Part shown: positions 22,046 through 31,147 of the stretch, piece after piece | How positions within the stretch are numbered: the stretch's first letter is position 1 | How the letters are laid out: each line of letters begins with the position of its first letter | Source: a virus | Length of the DNA: 47,191 bases | IMG/VR virus record: IMGVR_UViG_3300047328_000100 | Span: 1 to 47,191 of that record | Reading direction: 5' to 3' (one strand) | The notes under the pieces: model-generated | Databases searched by the model: none | Told to the model about the DNA's origin: nothing | The model's input: the letters and a program-made list of their open reading frames with translations, nothing else | Made by a program: the position numbers and the translations under genes

Positions 22046-22544
22046 AAAAATCCTCTTTCGTGATTCCGGCGATCACCAGGTCCGCCAGGCGGCCGCCGCA
22101 TTTCGTAAAGCTTTTCAGGCATCCTTCTTCGGGAATGCCCACCCGCTTCAGCAGCGCGCGCACGCGCCAGTTCGCCGCCAGCACCGGGCAGCTCACGCGC
22201 TCATAGCCCAGCGCAAAAATCTCTTTGAGACACAGCCGCACCGCGGCATCCGTCGTCTTCCGGCCCAGCGCATGCGGCGAGAAGAAGCAATGCCCCACGC
22301 CCGACACTTCATTCACCGGCTCGAACGACAGCCAGCCGCACAGCCTGCCGCCGCGCAGCACGCCCCACGTCTTGCCGCCCAGGGCATCCATGCGCCGCGC
22401 CTGCTCCACCAGCGCATCCGTATTGCGCAGCGCGAAGTCGTCCGCCAGATGCCCCAGCACCGGTTCAATCCACGAAAAGGCAACGGGCAGATAATGCTCC
22501 GGAAACGGGGAGATGAGGGTTATGGCTGTTGGTGGCGTGATCAC
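21714..22544 (-). CDS. GNAT-like acetyltransferase with anomalous C-terminal overlap
   Basis: Residues 1-165 look like a GNAT-type domain: VLRGGRLCGWLSFEPVNEVS (strands 3-4), HALGRKTTDAAVRLCLKEIF (the acetyl-CoA-contacting turn and helix) and VLAANWRVRALLKRVGIPEE (the last helix typical of RimJ/RimL relatives). Such proteins occur in many phage structural regions, with unknown targets. After about residue 165 (TKEDFYG) the frame runs 332 nt into the following virion gene without a stop, giving an Arg/Asp/His-rich tail that looks like shadow sequence of that gene. The natural stop may have been lost. Confidence 0.6.
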   Translation of the reverse strand: MITPPTAITLISPFPEHYLPVAFSWIEPVLGHLADDFALRNTDALVEQARRMDALGGKTWGVLRGGRLCGWLSFEPVNEVSGVGHCFFSPHALGRKTTDAAVRLCLKEIFALGYERVSCPVLAANWRVRALLKRVGIPEEGCLKSFTKCGGRLADLVIAGITKEDFYGDHDRPGSAAGRPLEHTSGTDGHERIDHAAIAVRLDDTHVHKHAAGSAVGGGECPAERDDERHQHDADGDSGNRPDQPDVQGDRRPAATKPQRKRVRKQRSQRNSRRPD

Positions 22545-22687
22545 ATCCCTTTAGTCGAGGGAGGCGTCCGACAAAGGGAAAACGTGGACGGCCACGAACA
22601 TTCCTGCTACGGTTTGTTTATGCCAACAGCAAAACCGGCGAAAGCCGCCGCAAAGAAGACCATGGGCAAATCCCGGACCGCCCGCGC

Positions 22688-25648
22688 CTAAAGAGTCTGA
22701 GCCGTCACGTCTATCGCTGGCGGCTCGACTTCCCACCCCAGCAGGTTGATCTGATCAAACGCCCACGGCGTCAGATTCGTGAACCCCTTTGCCTGGATCG
22801 CGCGGTAATCCCGCCACTGCGCCACTCCGGGATTGTCCACCGTGTACAGCACCCGCACTTTATTCTTCGGCCAAGCCAGCGCCGCCATATTCGTCAGCGC
22901 TGTTTCCACAAAGTTCATGTTCCGGTCGCTGGTCAGAAACGCCAGGTACTCCAGCTTGAAGTATTGGAACGGTGCTGTGTTCTGCGCCTGCCACTGCACC
23001 GGAAAGCTGATGTACGCATTCAGCCGCCCGCCAACCGCGGAAATCGGCGTTTCCACCGGTCCGTTCACATCGGCAGGCCACAGAATCTCAAATTGAGCCG
23101 ACGGGTAGGTCGCCTGCACGGTGTTGATGATGGCCGTCACGTGCCCGTTCAGCCGCGCCGCCAGGAAGTTCGCATCCGCGTAGCTGTTCACGCTCGGATC
23201 ATCATTCGGCGTCAGGAATGAATGCAGGGGCCGCCCGAGCGCAGCCGTGGCCGCCGCGCGCGTGGCATCGTCCCAGAACGCCATCCCCGTCGCCCCCGCA
23301 AACGGCCCGCCTTCCTGAAAGAACCACCACAAGTGCTCACCGCACTGCAACTGCACGGGCAAACCAGCCGCCGTCTGCAGATCCGCCAGGTGCATGAACG
23401 CCGCTTTCTGGTATGCGAGGAATGGCGCGGCCATCGGCACACACTGCGAACTGTTCAGAACCCCGAAGCCGGTGGATGTTTCGACCGCCGTGCCATCGGC
23501 GAAGCGGCAGACCCACACATTCGCCGCGCCTACCGTGCCCGCCGCTGCCGTCGCCGCTGTGTCGGGAGGCTGCACGATTTCGAGCGAGAAGGCGCTGACG
23601 ACACTCGTCCCAAGCGCGGCCGCCGTGGCATACAAATCCGCATGCCACTTCTCTGCGCCATAATTCAGCGCGGGCGATTGTGTCGGGTCCACCAGCCAGG
23701 TTCCCGCCGCGCTTCCGGTCAGGGAGCCCGTCACCGCGATCGGATTGGCCGTGCTGTTGCGATACGCGCTGAACGTCGAAATTTGATAGGCGGAGGCAGA
23801 AGAACGCACCGCCACGGTTAGCACAGAGCCGGACACGGACGCCCAGACACCGGCAAACACTTCGTTGATGTAGTAGGAGAAATGCGCCGCCCAAGTGGAC
23901 GCCGTCTCGGAGGCAAAGACGCTCTTGCCGATGGTCGTTCCGCCCAGATTGAGAAACAGGCCGTCGCCGACCGCCGGACTCACCGTGCTGAAGTCGATAC
24001 TGGCGTGTGCCAGCGATTGCGTTGTATTGTTGCGCTGATTCCACCAGAACACCCCGACGTACTCATCAATGGGACCGCCCGCGAATCCGAGTTTCTGGAT
24101 CATCCACAAAAGCCTTTGCGGCGCGAGTTGATAGCCGTGCTGGGTATCGTAGTCAATCGCCGGCGCCCGGTCCGTCCAGCTTCCCTGCGGATCGGGCACG
24201 TCAGACGCCACCGCCGCCTCTAAAAAATCGAAATAGCAATAACCGTAGCTGGAGATACCGGCGGGCGGCGTCTGCCCGGCCTTTACCGTCAGCACCACCG
24301 TATGCTGGCCCGGTGCAATGCCCGTAGCAATCTTGCGCCTGGTCGAGATCGCTTCCGAGATGGCTCCGCCGGTAGAGGGTGTCCCGACCGTTACGCCGCC
24401 CGATCCCGTCGCATACGTCACCGCCATCATGTTCAGGTCGGGCTTCGCCACGCCATCCACCGTCACGCCGAAGATGCCGCGATCCGAGTAGATCGACGTG
24501 CCCACCCACAGGTCATGCGTGAACTGCGACCAGTAGGTGATGGTGATGTGATCGCCTACCGTGTTCGAGTAAATCGCAAAGCCCTTCGAGAACCAGCCCA
24601 CGTCCGTCGTGTTCCACGTCCCCACCGCCGTCGTCCAGGCGTCCGTTTCCTCCACGCGCACACTGCCCGGTCCCGCCACCTGCTGCGCGGAGATCCCATG
24701 CGGATCCGCCGTGATGCCCCAGTTCGAAAACACCGCGTCTGCCGTGGTGTCGGTGTAAGCCGCCGAATTCGCCAGTGCCGGAGCAAACGTCAGCCACGCC
24801 TGGCGCAGGGAGTCAATTCCCAACGCTGTGAAGTCGATCTTCACATGAAACGTCACATTCGAATTGCCGCCGCTGAGCTGGATCGGATTCGTGACCACGC
24901 CTGCAACCTGAAAGTTCTGGCGGCTGCTGTTTGTCGCCACCCAGTACAGCCGGATGAAGTTGCCGACGTCCCCGGCCGGGGACGCCGTAATCGTGATATT
25001 CGCACCGCTCGATGTAGCCGACAGAGCCAGTGCATTCCCGGAATAGCTGTAGGCGTTCACCGCCGCCGCGAGCTGCGCCGCCACATAGGTGGGATTGTCG
25101 CTGCCCACCATCGTGTAGCTGTAGGCGTAATTCTCGAACCAGAGCGTCAGCACATCGCCGGCCACCGAACTGCCGCAGCTCACAGCGATGGTCACCGATG
25201 CCGCCGTATGGCTCCCGCTCGTTAGCGTCGTCGGATGAGTGTTCGCCAGCGTGTACGCGCTGGTGCCCGTCAGGTTCGTCTGGATGTTGCCAAATGACAG
25301 ATCCACGCGGCCCGTGCTGCCGTCCATGCGGATGAAATCCAGGTACGGGAAATCGATGGTCGGAAAGAACGGCGTGTCCAATTGCGCCAGGCCGGTGTAC
25401 TGCACATCGAACTCCAGCACGATGCCGCTCAGGCTTCCGTCCGGCAGCGCCTTAAGCCTAGGGTGATGATAGAAATCATCCGTATCGAAGATGACCAGCA
25501 CCCAGAACGCCGCTGGGTCGCGGAACACGCCGGAAACCGTAAAGCCCGTCGCCGTCGCCGAATGAAGCGAAGCGGGCGAGTCGATGCCGGAGAAGCCGCG
25601 GAAGTAAATGGACCGGTTCGGCTGGAACTTGTAGATGCGTTCGCTCAT
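22688..25648 (-). CDS. Large tail / receptor-binding protein with glycan-hydrolase-like C-terminus
   Basis: A 986-aa virion protein, starting MSERIYKFQPNRSIYFRGFS (ATG 25648, AAGGG site). The N-terminal 300 residues are beta-rich and suited to virion attachment; the middle (about 330-480) looks like a lectin or carbohydrate-binding module with many Trp/Tyr; the last 300 residues (QLQCGEHLWWFFQEGG, LNAYISFPVQWQ, VRVLYTVDNPG) resemble a TIM-barrel glycoside-hydrolase scaffold. Together this suggests host-surface recognition, perhaps with polysaccharide degradation. I cannot point to confirmed catalytic acids. It lies among tail genes and ends 143 nt before the GNAT gene. Confidence 0.65.
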   Translation of the reverse strand: MSERIYKFQPNRSIYFRGFSGIDSPASLHSATATGFTVSGVFRDPAAFWVLVIFDTDDFYHHPRLKALPDGSLSGIVLEFDVQYTGLAQLDTPFFPTIDFPYLDFIRMDGSTGRVDLSFGNIQTNLTGTSAYTLANTHPTTLTSGSHTAASVTIAVSCGSSVAGDVLTLWFENYAYSYTMVGSDNPTYVAAQLAAAVNAYSYSGNALALSATSSGANITITASPAGDVGNFIRLYWVATNSSRQNFQVAGVVTNPIQLSGGNSNVTFHVKIDFTALGIDSLRQAWLTFAPALANSAAYTDTTADAVFSNWGITADPHGISAQQVAGPGSVRVEETDAWTTAVGTWNTTDVGWFSKGFAIYSNTVGDHITITYWSQFTHDLWVGTSIYSDRGIFGVTVDGVAKPDLNMMAVTYATGSGGVTVGTPSTGGAISEAISTRRKIATGIAPGQHTVVLTVKAGQTPPAGISSYGYCYFDFLEAAVASDVPDPQGSWTDRAPAIDYDTQHGYQLAPQRLLWMIQKLGFAGGPIDEYVGVFWWNQRNNTTQSLAHASIDFSTVSPAVGDGLFLNLGGTTIGKSVFASETASTWAAHFSYYINEVFAGVWASVSGSVLTVAVRSSASAYQISTFSAYRNSTANPIAVTGSLTGSAAGTWLVDPTQSPALNYGAEKWHADLYATAAALGTSVVSAFSLEIVQPPDTAATAAAGTVGAANVWVCRFADGTAVETSTGFGVLNSSQCVPMAAPFLAYQKAAFMHLADLQTAAGLPVQLQCGEHLWWFFQEGGPFAGATGMAFWDDATRAAATAALGRPLHSFLTPNDDPSVNSYADANFLAARLNGHVTAIINTVQATYPSAQFEILWPADVNGPVETPISAVGGRLNAYISFPVQWQAQNTAPFQYFKLEYLAFLTSDRNMNFVETALTNMAALAWPKNKVRVLYTVDNPGVAQWRDYRAIQAKGFTNLTPWAFDQINLLGWEVEPPAIDVTAQTL

Positions 25649-25665
25649 CTACCCTTTCAGTCGGC

Positions 25666-26154
25666 TTACCGCACCAGAACCGTGAGGTCCGATCCTGGAA
25701 ACGAAACACCCGTCAGCGTGGCCCCCACACCCGTAATATCCAGCCGGATGATCGCATTCGCCGGAATGGGCCCGGCACCCGAAATGCTGCCAGACCCCGA
25801 GAGCGCCCCTGCCGCGATCGTCACCACCGGACCCCAGGCCGCCCCGGACACGTAAAGCTGTAGCGTGATCGGCGAACCAATCGGCGCAGTCTTCACGAGC
25901 GCCACGATGGTGCTGAATGTCTGCGCAGCCGCCAGTTCCAGAATCGGAGCCACATTCGACTGAATCGCCAAAATGCCCGGCACCGTCAGCACAATCTGGT
26001 TCACTGAACCGGACGCCGTGCTGCCGCTCGAAACAGTACTGCTGCCAGTCAGAGCGCCCAGGATCGTCCCGATGCGCCGCAGCCGGTCATTCAGGACCGG
26101 TAGCGACAGCGCTGAAATCTCAAGATTGCCCGTGCTGTTGCTGCTGCTCGGCAT
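25666..26154 (-). CDS. Hypothetical virion-region protein
   Basis: A 162-aa protein rich in Ser, Thr, Ala, Gly and Ile with alternating beta strands (VNQIVLTVPGILAIQSNVAP, ITLQLYVSGAAWGPVVTIAA, AIIRLDITGVGATLTGVSFP). It lacks charged clusters and resembles small beta-structured tail or fibre-accessory proteins. It precedes the 986-aa receptor-binding-like gene by 17 nt and its start overlaps the Cys-rich micro-gene by 35 nt. Confidence 0.55.
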   Translation of the reverse strand: MPSSSNSTGNLEISALSLPVLNDRLRRIGTILGALTGSSTVSSGSTASGSVNQIVLTVPGILAIQSNVAPILELAAAQTFSTIVALVKTAPIGSPITLQLYVSGAAWGPVVTIAAGALSGSGSISGAGPIPANAIIRLDITGVGATLTGVSFPGSDLTVLVR

Positions 26155-26314
26155 AGCGCTGCGCTCTCCTGTTCCGCAGATACGTCAAACGGGGACACAA
26201 GCTGCGGCAGAATTCCTTCCAAACGCCATGCCGCTTCTTCGCCAGAAAGGGTCTCGTGCAGGACCGGCACACCGCCGATTTCATCGGCACTTTGTCCTTC
26301 CGCTTATTCGGCAT
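26120..26314 (-). CDS. 64-aa Zn-finger-like protein
   Basis: A basic 64-aa protein with Cys16-x2-Cys19 and Cys36-x3-Cys40, a four-Cys pattern of a small zinc finger, followed by Arg-rich and Gln-rich ends (LTYLRNRRAQRYAEQQQQ). ATG 26314 lies in an 11-nt overlap with the end of the gp10-like gene; ATG 26284, with GGAAGGA upstream, is an equally good start. Nucleic-acid binding is likely from charge, its role in the late operon unknown. Confidence 0.55.
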   Translation of the reverse strand: MPNKRKDKVPMKSAVCRSCTRPFLAKKRHGVWKEFCRSLCPRLTYLRNRRAQRYAEQQQQHGQS

Positions 26315-28985
26315 CCGGCGTCTCCGCGTCCGCACCCGCAATAAAATCGCGCCAGCCCCATTCGCCAGGCCCCGCCAATCCGATCTCCCGCATCCAGCCG
26401 CGCACCGCATACACACGCGCTGTCGTGTTCTGCGGCAGCACATCAATACGCCACAGCCGCCCGCGAATGTTCGGCTGCAGCGGGAACTCAAAGATGCCGC
26501 GCGTCGTCGTGGCCGGAGCCGCATACACCATGCGCTGCGCGATCCCGCCCGGCAGATCCGTCCAGATCGCGATATCCACCTGGCCCACCGCATCCACTTC
26601 CATCTTTTTGCACAGCGCGATCCGCTCACTGTGGAAATCGAGTAACTGCGACCCGCGCACCGCCGCGTCCCGCTCTTCCATCGTGTAGTAGATGTAGAGC
26701 GCATGGATGGCCGGAGACACGCCCGTCGCCGTGCAATTGATCTCGATGCGCACACTGATGTGCGGATACAGGTCATCGCCGGTGGTCCCGTTCGAGTCGG
26801 TCTGTGTCGGCTCCAGCGCCAGATAGAATTTCTTCCGGTTTGTCCCGCTGAGAGTGAACGTGGTGGCCGACGCCTTCGCTCCGGCCGCACCGGAATTGTC
26901 GTAGAAGATGTAGACCGTCGCCGTCGCGCCCTGCAGCTCCGCGTCGATCACGATCTCCTGATAGCTCTTCGGTGCGTCGCCGGTGCCCTGATCCAGGAAC
27001 GGCGTTTGCCAGATAAGCTGCTGCCCGCTCTGCGCCTGCTGCACAGCTCCCAGCAAATTGCCGGCGGAATCCCCGGCATACCAGAGCCATTGACTCCCCC
27101 AGCTCAGCGCGGCCGTGATCGCGTAATTACCCAGATGGGACAAGAATTGAGCGCAGCGCACACTGCCGTCGCCGCCCAGGCTCATCAGGAATTGTGCTGT
27201 GATCCCGGCCCCGCTCACGCAGTTGCCAATCAGGGCCGTGCCATTCAGAAACGCCGCCAGCCCCCGCACTGTGTAGCCACCCGGGAAGAATGACGGCTGC
27301 GCGATATCGCTGGCACCAAACTGGATCCACTGCTTACCCACGAACACAGGCGAGATCCTCTCGCTCTGCAGAGCCGCGCTGTCCAGGTTGAACAGATAGA
27401 GCCCGTCCTTGCTCAGCATCAAGTCCGCGCTGCCCGCCACCGCCACGGACGTCTTAGACAGTGCGCCGCACGTTGCCGCCGTCTGCTCCAGCGTCCCGGT
27501 CACCACATCGCCCAGCAGCCGCCACACCGTCCGCTCCTTGTAGATCGCCGCCAGGCGCGCATGCAGGGTGATGGTTTGGATCTTCTCGTCCGACTCGCCC
27601 ACGTTCACCCAGTTGCCTGTCGGTTCACCGTCCTCCGACCCGGGAAACAGCGGAACGCCGTCCTGCGACCAGTACAGCTTGTTGTTTTTCCACGCCAATA
27701 GCTGGTTGAAATAGGGCCCCACGACGCCCACGTTATCCGTTGCCACGCCGGCAGGCGGAGGATCGTTTGTAGTGGGCATCAGGATCCCCAGCTCTTCCAG
27801 CGCCAGATCCGTCTGCCGGTCCAGGTACGTCGTCGTGGTGTTGTCCTCCAGCTCCACCACCTGGTAAGCGCTGCCCAGCTCGCCGCCCTCGCGGTAAATG
27901 CGACGCTTCACCACATCGCTGTCTGAACTCACCGGAATCGCGGATAGTTGCACTGCCCCCACCGTGGGCGTGACCGCCTGGCTGACCGGACCGGGATTTG
28001 TTTCTAGGCCCGCCGAGTTCACAAATGTCGCGTAGTAGTAATACGTCCCGACCATCGCCGTCGCATCGGACAGCGCATAGCCCGGGACGACCGATGCCGT
28101 CTGAGTGGGTGTCGCCGGAGCGCCCGTTCCCGAGGAGGTCGGCATCACCGTACCCGAGGCCGCCAGCGTGGCGTCCGTTTGCGTGTCCGTCCAGGGCTGT
28201 GACACGGACGGATAATCGAACGGATATGCGAACGTGTTGACCAGATACTTCGTGGTGAGCGTTCCACCCGAGCGGTACACCCGGATCTGATCCACGAAGA
28301 CGTTTGGAATGGGCAGACCCACAATCGAGATCGCGCCGCCGGATGCCACCGCCGTCACACCGGGACCGCCCGCCGTTTCCACATTCGTGTATTGCGTGCC
28401 ACCTGAGAAGGCCGTGTACACGAAGTAAGTGCAGAAATATTGGTAGGTGCCGGACAAGCCTCCAGAGGAACCCGAGTAAGCCGCAGCCGTAATCGCAGTC
28501 GCCGGAAGAGCCGGCAGCCAGGTCGAGACCGCCGCACCGGTCAAAACCGCCGACAGGATCAGCGGATTGATCTTGAGCTGCTTCAAGCTGTCCAGCAGCC
28601 AGACGAAGCCGTTCCACAGGAGGATGCTCAGCGGGTTACCGCTCAAACCCGTGGCGATCGCGGTGGGGCCCGCCGCCGCGCCACCATCCGGCCAGTAGAA
28701 ATAGAGCGATGTCCCCGCGCCGATGAGATACGCCCCGTCCACGCCGAAGTTCACCTGCCACACACCAGCCAGTTGAGGCTGTGTCACCGAGTAGCTCTGC
28801 AGCTTGACTATCGTATGAATGGCCGCGCCGACATTGCACAGCACCTGAAACGTATCCCCGCCGCGCAGCACGCCGGATTGATCCACGCGGAAGTTCTGCA
28901 ATGCGATCGCGTCGTTCGGCGCTTTGTCGCTCGGCGGCAGCAGATTCAGGCTGCCGGGAAACACCCGCTGCTCATCGCGCTTCAC
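26304..28985 (-). CDS. Tail hub / DNA-stabilisation protein (P22 gp10-like)
   Basis: An 893-aa beta-rich protein. The part HARLAAIYKERTVWRLLGDV, followed by GALSKTSVAVAGSADLMLSK and DGLYLFN, is typical of the gp10-type packaged-DNA stabilisation or tail-tube proteins of short-tailed phages, which attach to the adaptor ring after packaging. The N-terminus (SLNLLPPSDKAPNDAIALQN) is also characteristic, with the Asn-Phe...Gly motif. Long Thr/Gly/Ala-rich central beta region. The GTG start at 28985 overlaps the upstream stop by 4 nt; an ATG at 29006 is possible. It directly follows the connector-like genes. Confidence 0.7.
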   Translation of the reverse strand: MKRDEQRVFPGSLNLLPPSDKAPNDAIALQNFRVDQSGVLRGGDTFQVLCNVGAAIHTIVKLQSYSVTQPQLAGVWQVNFGVDGAYLIGAGTSLYFYWPDGGAAAGPTAIATGLSGNPLSILLWNGFVWLLDSLKQLKINPLILSAVLTGAAVSTWLPALPATAITAAAYSGSSGGLSGTYQYFCTYFVYTAFSGGTQYTNVETAGGPGVTAVASGGAISIVGLPIPNVFVDQIRVYRSGGTLTTKYLVNTFAYPFDYPSVSQPWTDTQTDATLAASGTVMPTSSGTGAPATPTQTASVVPGYALSDATAMVGTYYYYATFVNSAGLETNPGPVSQAVTPTVGAVQLSAIPVSSDSDVVKRRIYREGGELGSAYQVVELEDNTTTTYLDRQTDLALEELGILMPTTNDPPPAGVATDNVGVVGPYFNQLLAWKNNKLYWSQDGVPLFPGSEDGEPTGNWVNVGESDEKIQTITLHARLAAIYKERTVWRLLGDVVTGTLEQTAATCGALSKTSVAVAGSADLMLSKDGLYLFNLDSAALQSERISPVFVGKQWIQFGASDIAQPSFFPGGYTVRGLAAFLNGTALIGNCVSGAGITAQFLMSLGGDGSVRCAQFLSHLGNYAITAALSWGSQWLWYAGDSAGNLLGAVQQAQSGQQLIWQTPFLDQGTGDAPKSYQEIVIDAELQGATATVYIFYDNSGAAGAKASATTFTLSGTNRKKFYLALEPTQTDSNGTTGDDLYPHISVRIEINCTATGVSPAIHALYIYYTMEERDAAVRGSQLLDFHSERIALCKKMEVDAVGQVDIAIWTDLPGGIAQRMVYAAPATTTRGIFEFPLQPNIRGRLWRIDVLPQNTTARVYAVRGWMREIGLAGPGEWGWRDFIAGADAETPDAE

Positions 28986-29599
28986 GGTTGCCCCCAATAA
29001 CTGCAAATGATCTGTTCATACATCTTCACCATCTGCGCCGCGGCCGCCGCCACCTCCGGCATCGCATTGGGCGACTCCTTGCCGCGCGCCCGCTGCAGCG
29101 CGAAGTAGAGAAAGTAATCCTGCAGCAGCGCGTGAATGGGAGATGTCGTCTGGCCCGTGCTGATGGCAGGCGGAAGCACCTGGTCCACCAGTGTCACCGA
29201 GTTGACCGCGCCGGGATACGGATACAGCGTGATCGTCCCCAACGCGCCCGCATCCATCGAATAGCGCCCAGGCACCTGCTGAGTCCAGCACGCCGCCCCG
29301 GACCAGTAAGAATCCAGCGCCACCAGTTCCGCCGCCGACACCGGACGCATCTGCTGCCCGTTGACACTCGCAAAGATGGTGTTGAGCCAGTCCGCCGGCA
29401 GCGCATAGCTTCCCGTGCCCGCAACTGTCGAAAAGGTTTCCGCCGCCACAAACAACCCCAGCTCCGCCAGGCGCGACTGCGCTTCCCAGAACCAGCCCCA
29501 CACTTCCGCCTGGGTGCACCAGTCCAAATCACCCCATCCGCCCGTGACGCCGAGGCGCTCCAGCAGCACTGTCGTCATCGGAGAGAGATCGAAGCTCAC
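28982..29599 (-). CDS. Head-tail adaptor-like protein, copy 3
   Basis: A 205-aa protein whose second half shows Leu-Pro-Ala-Asp-Trp-Leu (ALPADWLNTIFASVNGQQ), a Trp/Tyr-rich beta region and a helical end (PIHALLQDYFLYFALQRARG). This combination fits the connector/adaptor family of podoviruses (P22 gp4-like), which bridges portal and tail. It is the third of three consecutive genes with the same general design and overlaps the upstream gene by 4 nt. Confidence 0.55.
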   Translation of the reverse strand: MSFDLSPMTTVLLERLGVTGGWGDLDWCTQAEVWGWFWEAQSRLAELGLFVAAETFSTVAGTGSYALPADWLNTIFASVNGQQMRPVSAAELVALDSYWSGAACWTQQVPGRYSMDAGALGTITLYPYPGAVNSVTLVDQVLPPAISTGQTTSPIHALLQDYFLYFALQRARGKESPNAMPEVAAAAAQMVKMYEQIICSYWGQP

Positions 29600-30234
29600 C
29601 GTTTTGTCCTCGTCAGTTCAAAAGGCATAGCCACTTCGAGACCGGAATCGCGAGTGCGCTGCCGCACCAGACCCGCCACTATCTGCGCTTCCGCCATGAA
29701 TTCGTCGAAGTAGGTCTGAAATTTCGCAAACTCCTGCCCGCCCTCCACCTGCCTCACCGCCCAGGCCGCATAACTCGCCAGCGCCCAGTGCGAAGCAGGC
29801 CGAATCTCCGGCACGTCCGACAGATTCACCAAAGGCACCGGAGGCCGCACATGCACTATCGTCAGTTGCGAGGCCGTAGATGTTTGGGGATAGACCGCGA
29901 GGAAGTCGAGGCCGCACAGAGCATACCGCGCAGGAGTTCCCAGAGAGCTCTGCCAGTTGGCCTCCACGGCTTCCAGTTGCGCCAGCGAAGCAGGCCGCAG
30001 CAGCCGCCCGCCGTAGTAGATCCTCCGAGCCAGCACGAAGCCCGAGAGAGCCGGCAGCACGTTGTAAAGAGCGGTATTCGCCGCTAGCGGAAACGTTTCG
30101 CTCGTCTCCAGGCAAAGTGACACGAGACAGAAGAGCCGCTGCGCCTCATTGATCGCATCCAGTACGCCGGGATAATAAGTGCCGTTATCGCCCAGCCGCG
30201 TGAGCGCCAGCGACTCAATCTGGGATAGGGTCAA
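29596..30234 (-). CDS. Head-tail adaptor-like protein, copy 2
   Basis: A 212-aa protein: MTLSQIESLALTRLGDNGTY is the N-terminal helix-turn common to phage adaptors, followed by INEAQRLFCLVSLCLETS, beta strands and a helical C-terminus that contains HWALASYAAWAVRQVEGGQE. The start codon is TTG 30234 with a GGGAG site upstream. Adaptor proteins of this type form the ring below the portal. It overlaps the gene upstream by 20 nt. Confidence 0.55.
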   Translation of the reverse strand: MTLSQIESLALTRLGDNGTYYPGVLDAINEAQRLFCLVSLCLETSETFPLAANTALYNVLPALSGFVLARRIYYGGRLLRPASLAQLEAVEANWQSSLGTPARYALCGLDFLAVYPQTSTASQLTIVHVRPPVPLVNLSDVPEIRPASHWALASYAAWAVRQVEGGQEFAKFQTYFDEFMAEAQIVAGLVRQRTRDSGLEVAMPFELTRTKR

Positions 30235-31141
30235 AGCAGTTGTCTCCCAGCCCGCGGATCACCCGTTGCATGCGATGCCGCGTGTATTGGCTCGCCATCC
30301 TCGGACGCGGATACGGCTTCTGGCTGTTTTCGACGTGCACCATGCCCATCAAATGCTTCTCAAACAGCACCTCGAACGCTTCGGCCTGGTCCATCCTGCC
30401 GCGCATCTCCAGAGCCAGGTCCGCCTTGCACCCAGCCAGCAGCGCCGCACAACTCACAAACGCCAGCGGGCCGTTGGTCGTGGAGGTGCCGTCAAAGCCT
30501 TCCGTGACGGAGTCGTACACAATCGGGTAGCCGCGCGCCACGGACGGCAGCGGCCACAACATGATCTGCTTGACGGTAACGCCCGTCGCCGGATCCACGC
30601 CGTCCGGCTGCGGGATGTAGCGCTGCACCGGGCCGCCCACAATCGCAGCGCCTTCCAGTTGCCCGAACTCGTATTCGTCCATCGGAGGAATCGCCACGCC
30701 GGTCCAGGGACTGCGGATCATCTTGAGGTTTCGGCAGGCATCCGGCAACTGATAGACCGCGCGTCCCAGCCAGTAACCGAGGCTGGTGTTGGTGTACCCC
30801 TCGAAGGGCCGATCCAGTGTCAATGTCGTATTGGTGAGAATCGTGACCGTGTACGGATTCCCGAAACACGTGACAAACTGCAAACCCGTCATCGACGATA
30901 CCCAGGTTGTGCCGGTGCCCGTGACGGCCGTCGATCCTTGCGTCACAGAAACAGTGCCCGTGGTGTACGCCGCCAGCGTTTGCAGCATCCCCGACACTTC
31001 CAGGCCCTGCCAGCCCATGCGCGAGAGAATCAGCGCATAGCGGGAATTGATCTTTTCATCAATGGTGTCGAGCGACACGCCGTTGCCCGCGAACTGCTGC
31101 AGCAGCAGCCTGATCTGGCCCCAGCTATAAAGATTGCTCAT
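30215..31141 (-). CDS. Head-tail adaptor-like protein, copy 1
   Basis: A 308-aa protein: an N-terminal helical pair (LLLQQFAGNGVSLDTIDEKI, RYALILSRMGWQGLE), an inserted beta domain with VSVTQGSTAVTGTGTTW (about 65-81) that resembles Ig-like inserts of virion proteins, and a late helical part (CAALLAGCKADLALEMRGRM). Helix-strand-helix order and the place just after fibre and capsid genes suit an adaptor/connector protein. It is longer than the two following relatives because of the insert. Confidence 0.55.
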   Translation of the reverse strand: MSNLYSWGQIRLLLQQFAGNGVSLDTIDEKINSRYALILSRMGWQGLEVSGMLQTLAAYTTGTVSVTQGSTAVTGTGTTWVSSMTGLQFVTCFGNPYTVTILTNTTLTLDRPFEGYTNTSLGYWLGRAVYQLPDACRNLKMIRSPWTGVAIPPMDEYEFGQLEGAAIVGGPVQRYIPQPDGVDPATGVTVKQIMLWPLPSVARGYPIVYDSVTEGFDGTSTTNGPLAFVSCAALLAGCKADLALEMRGRMDQAEAFEVLFEKHLMGMVHVENSQKPYPRPRMASQYTRHRMQRVIRGLGDNCFDPIPD

Positions 31142-31147
31142 AAGTCC

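Noticed and set aside
22620-22691. 23-codon Lys/Ala-rich plus-strand frame between the GNAT and tail genes
   Set aside because: No ribosome site, very short, low complexity; the composition is interesting but support is too weak.
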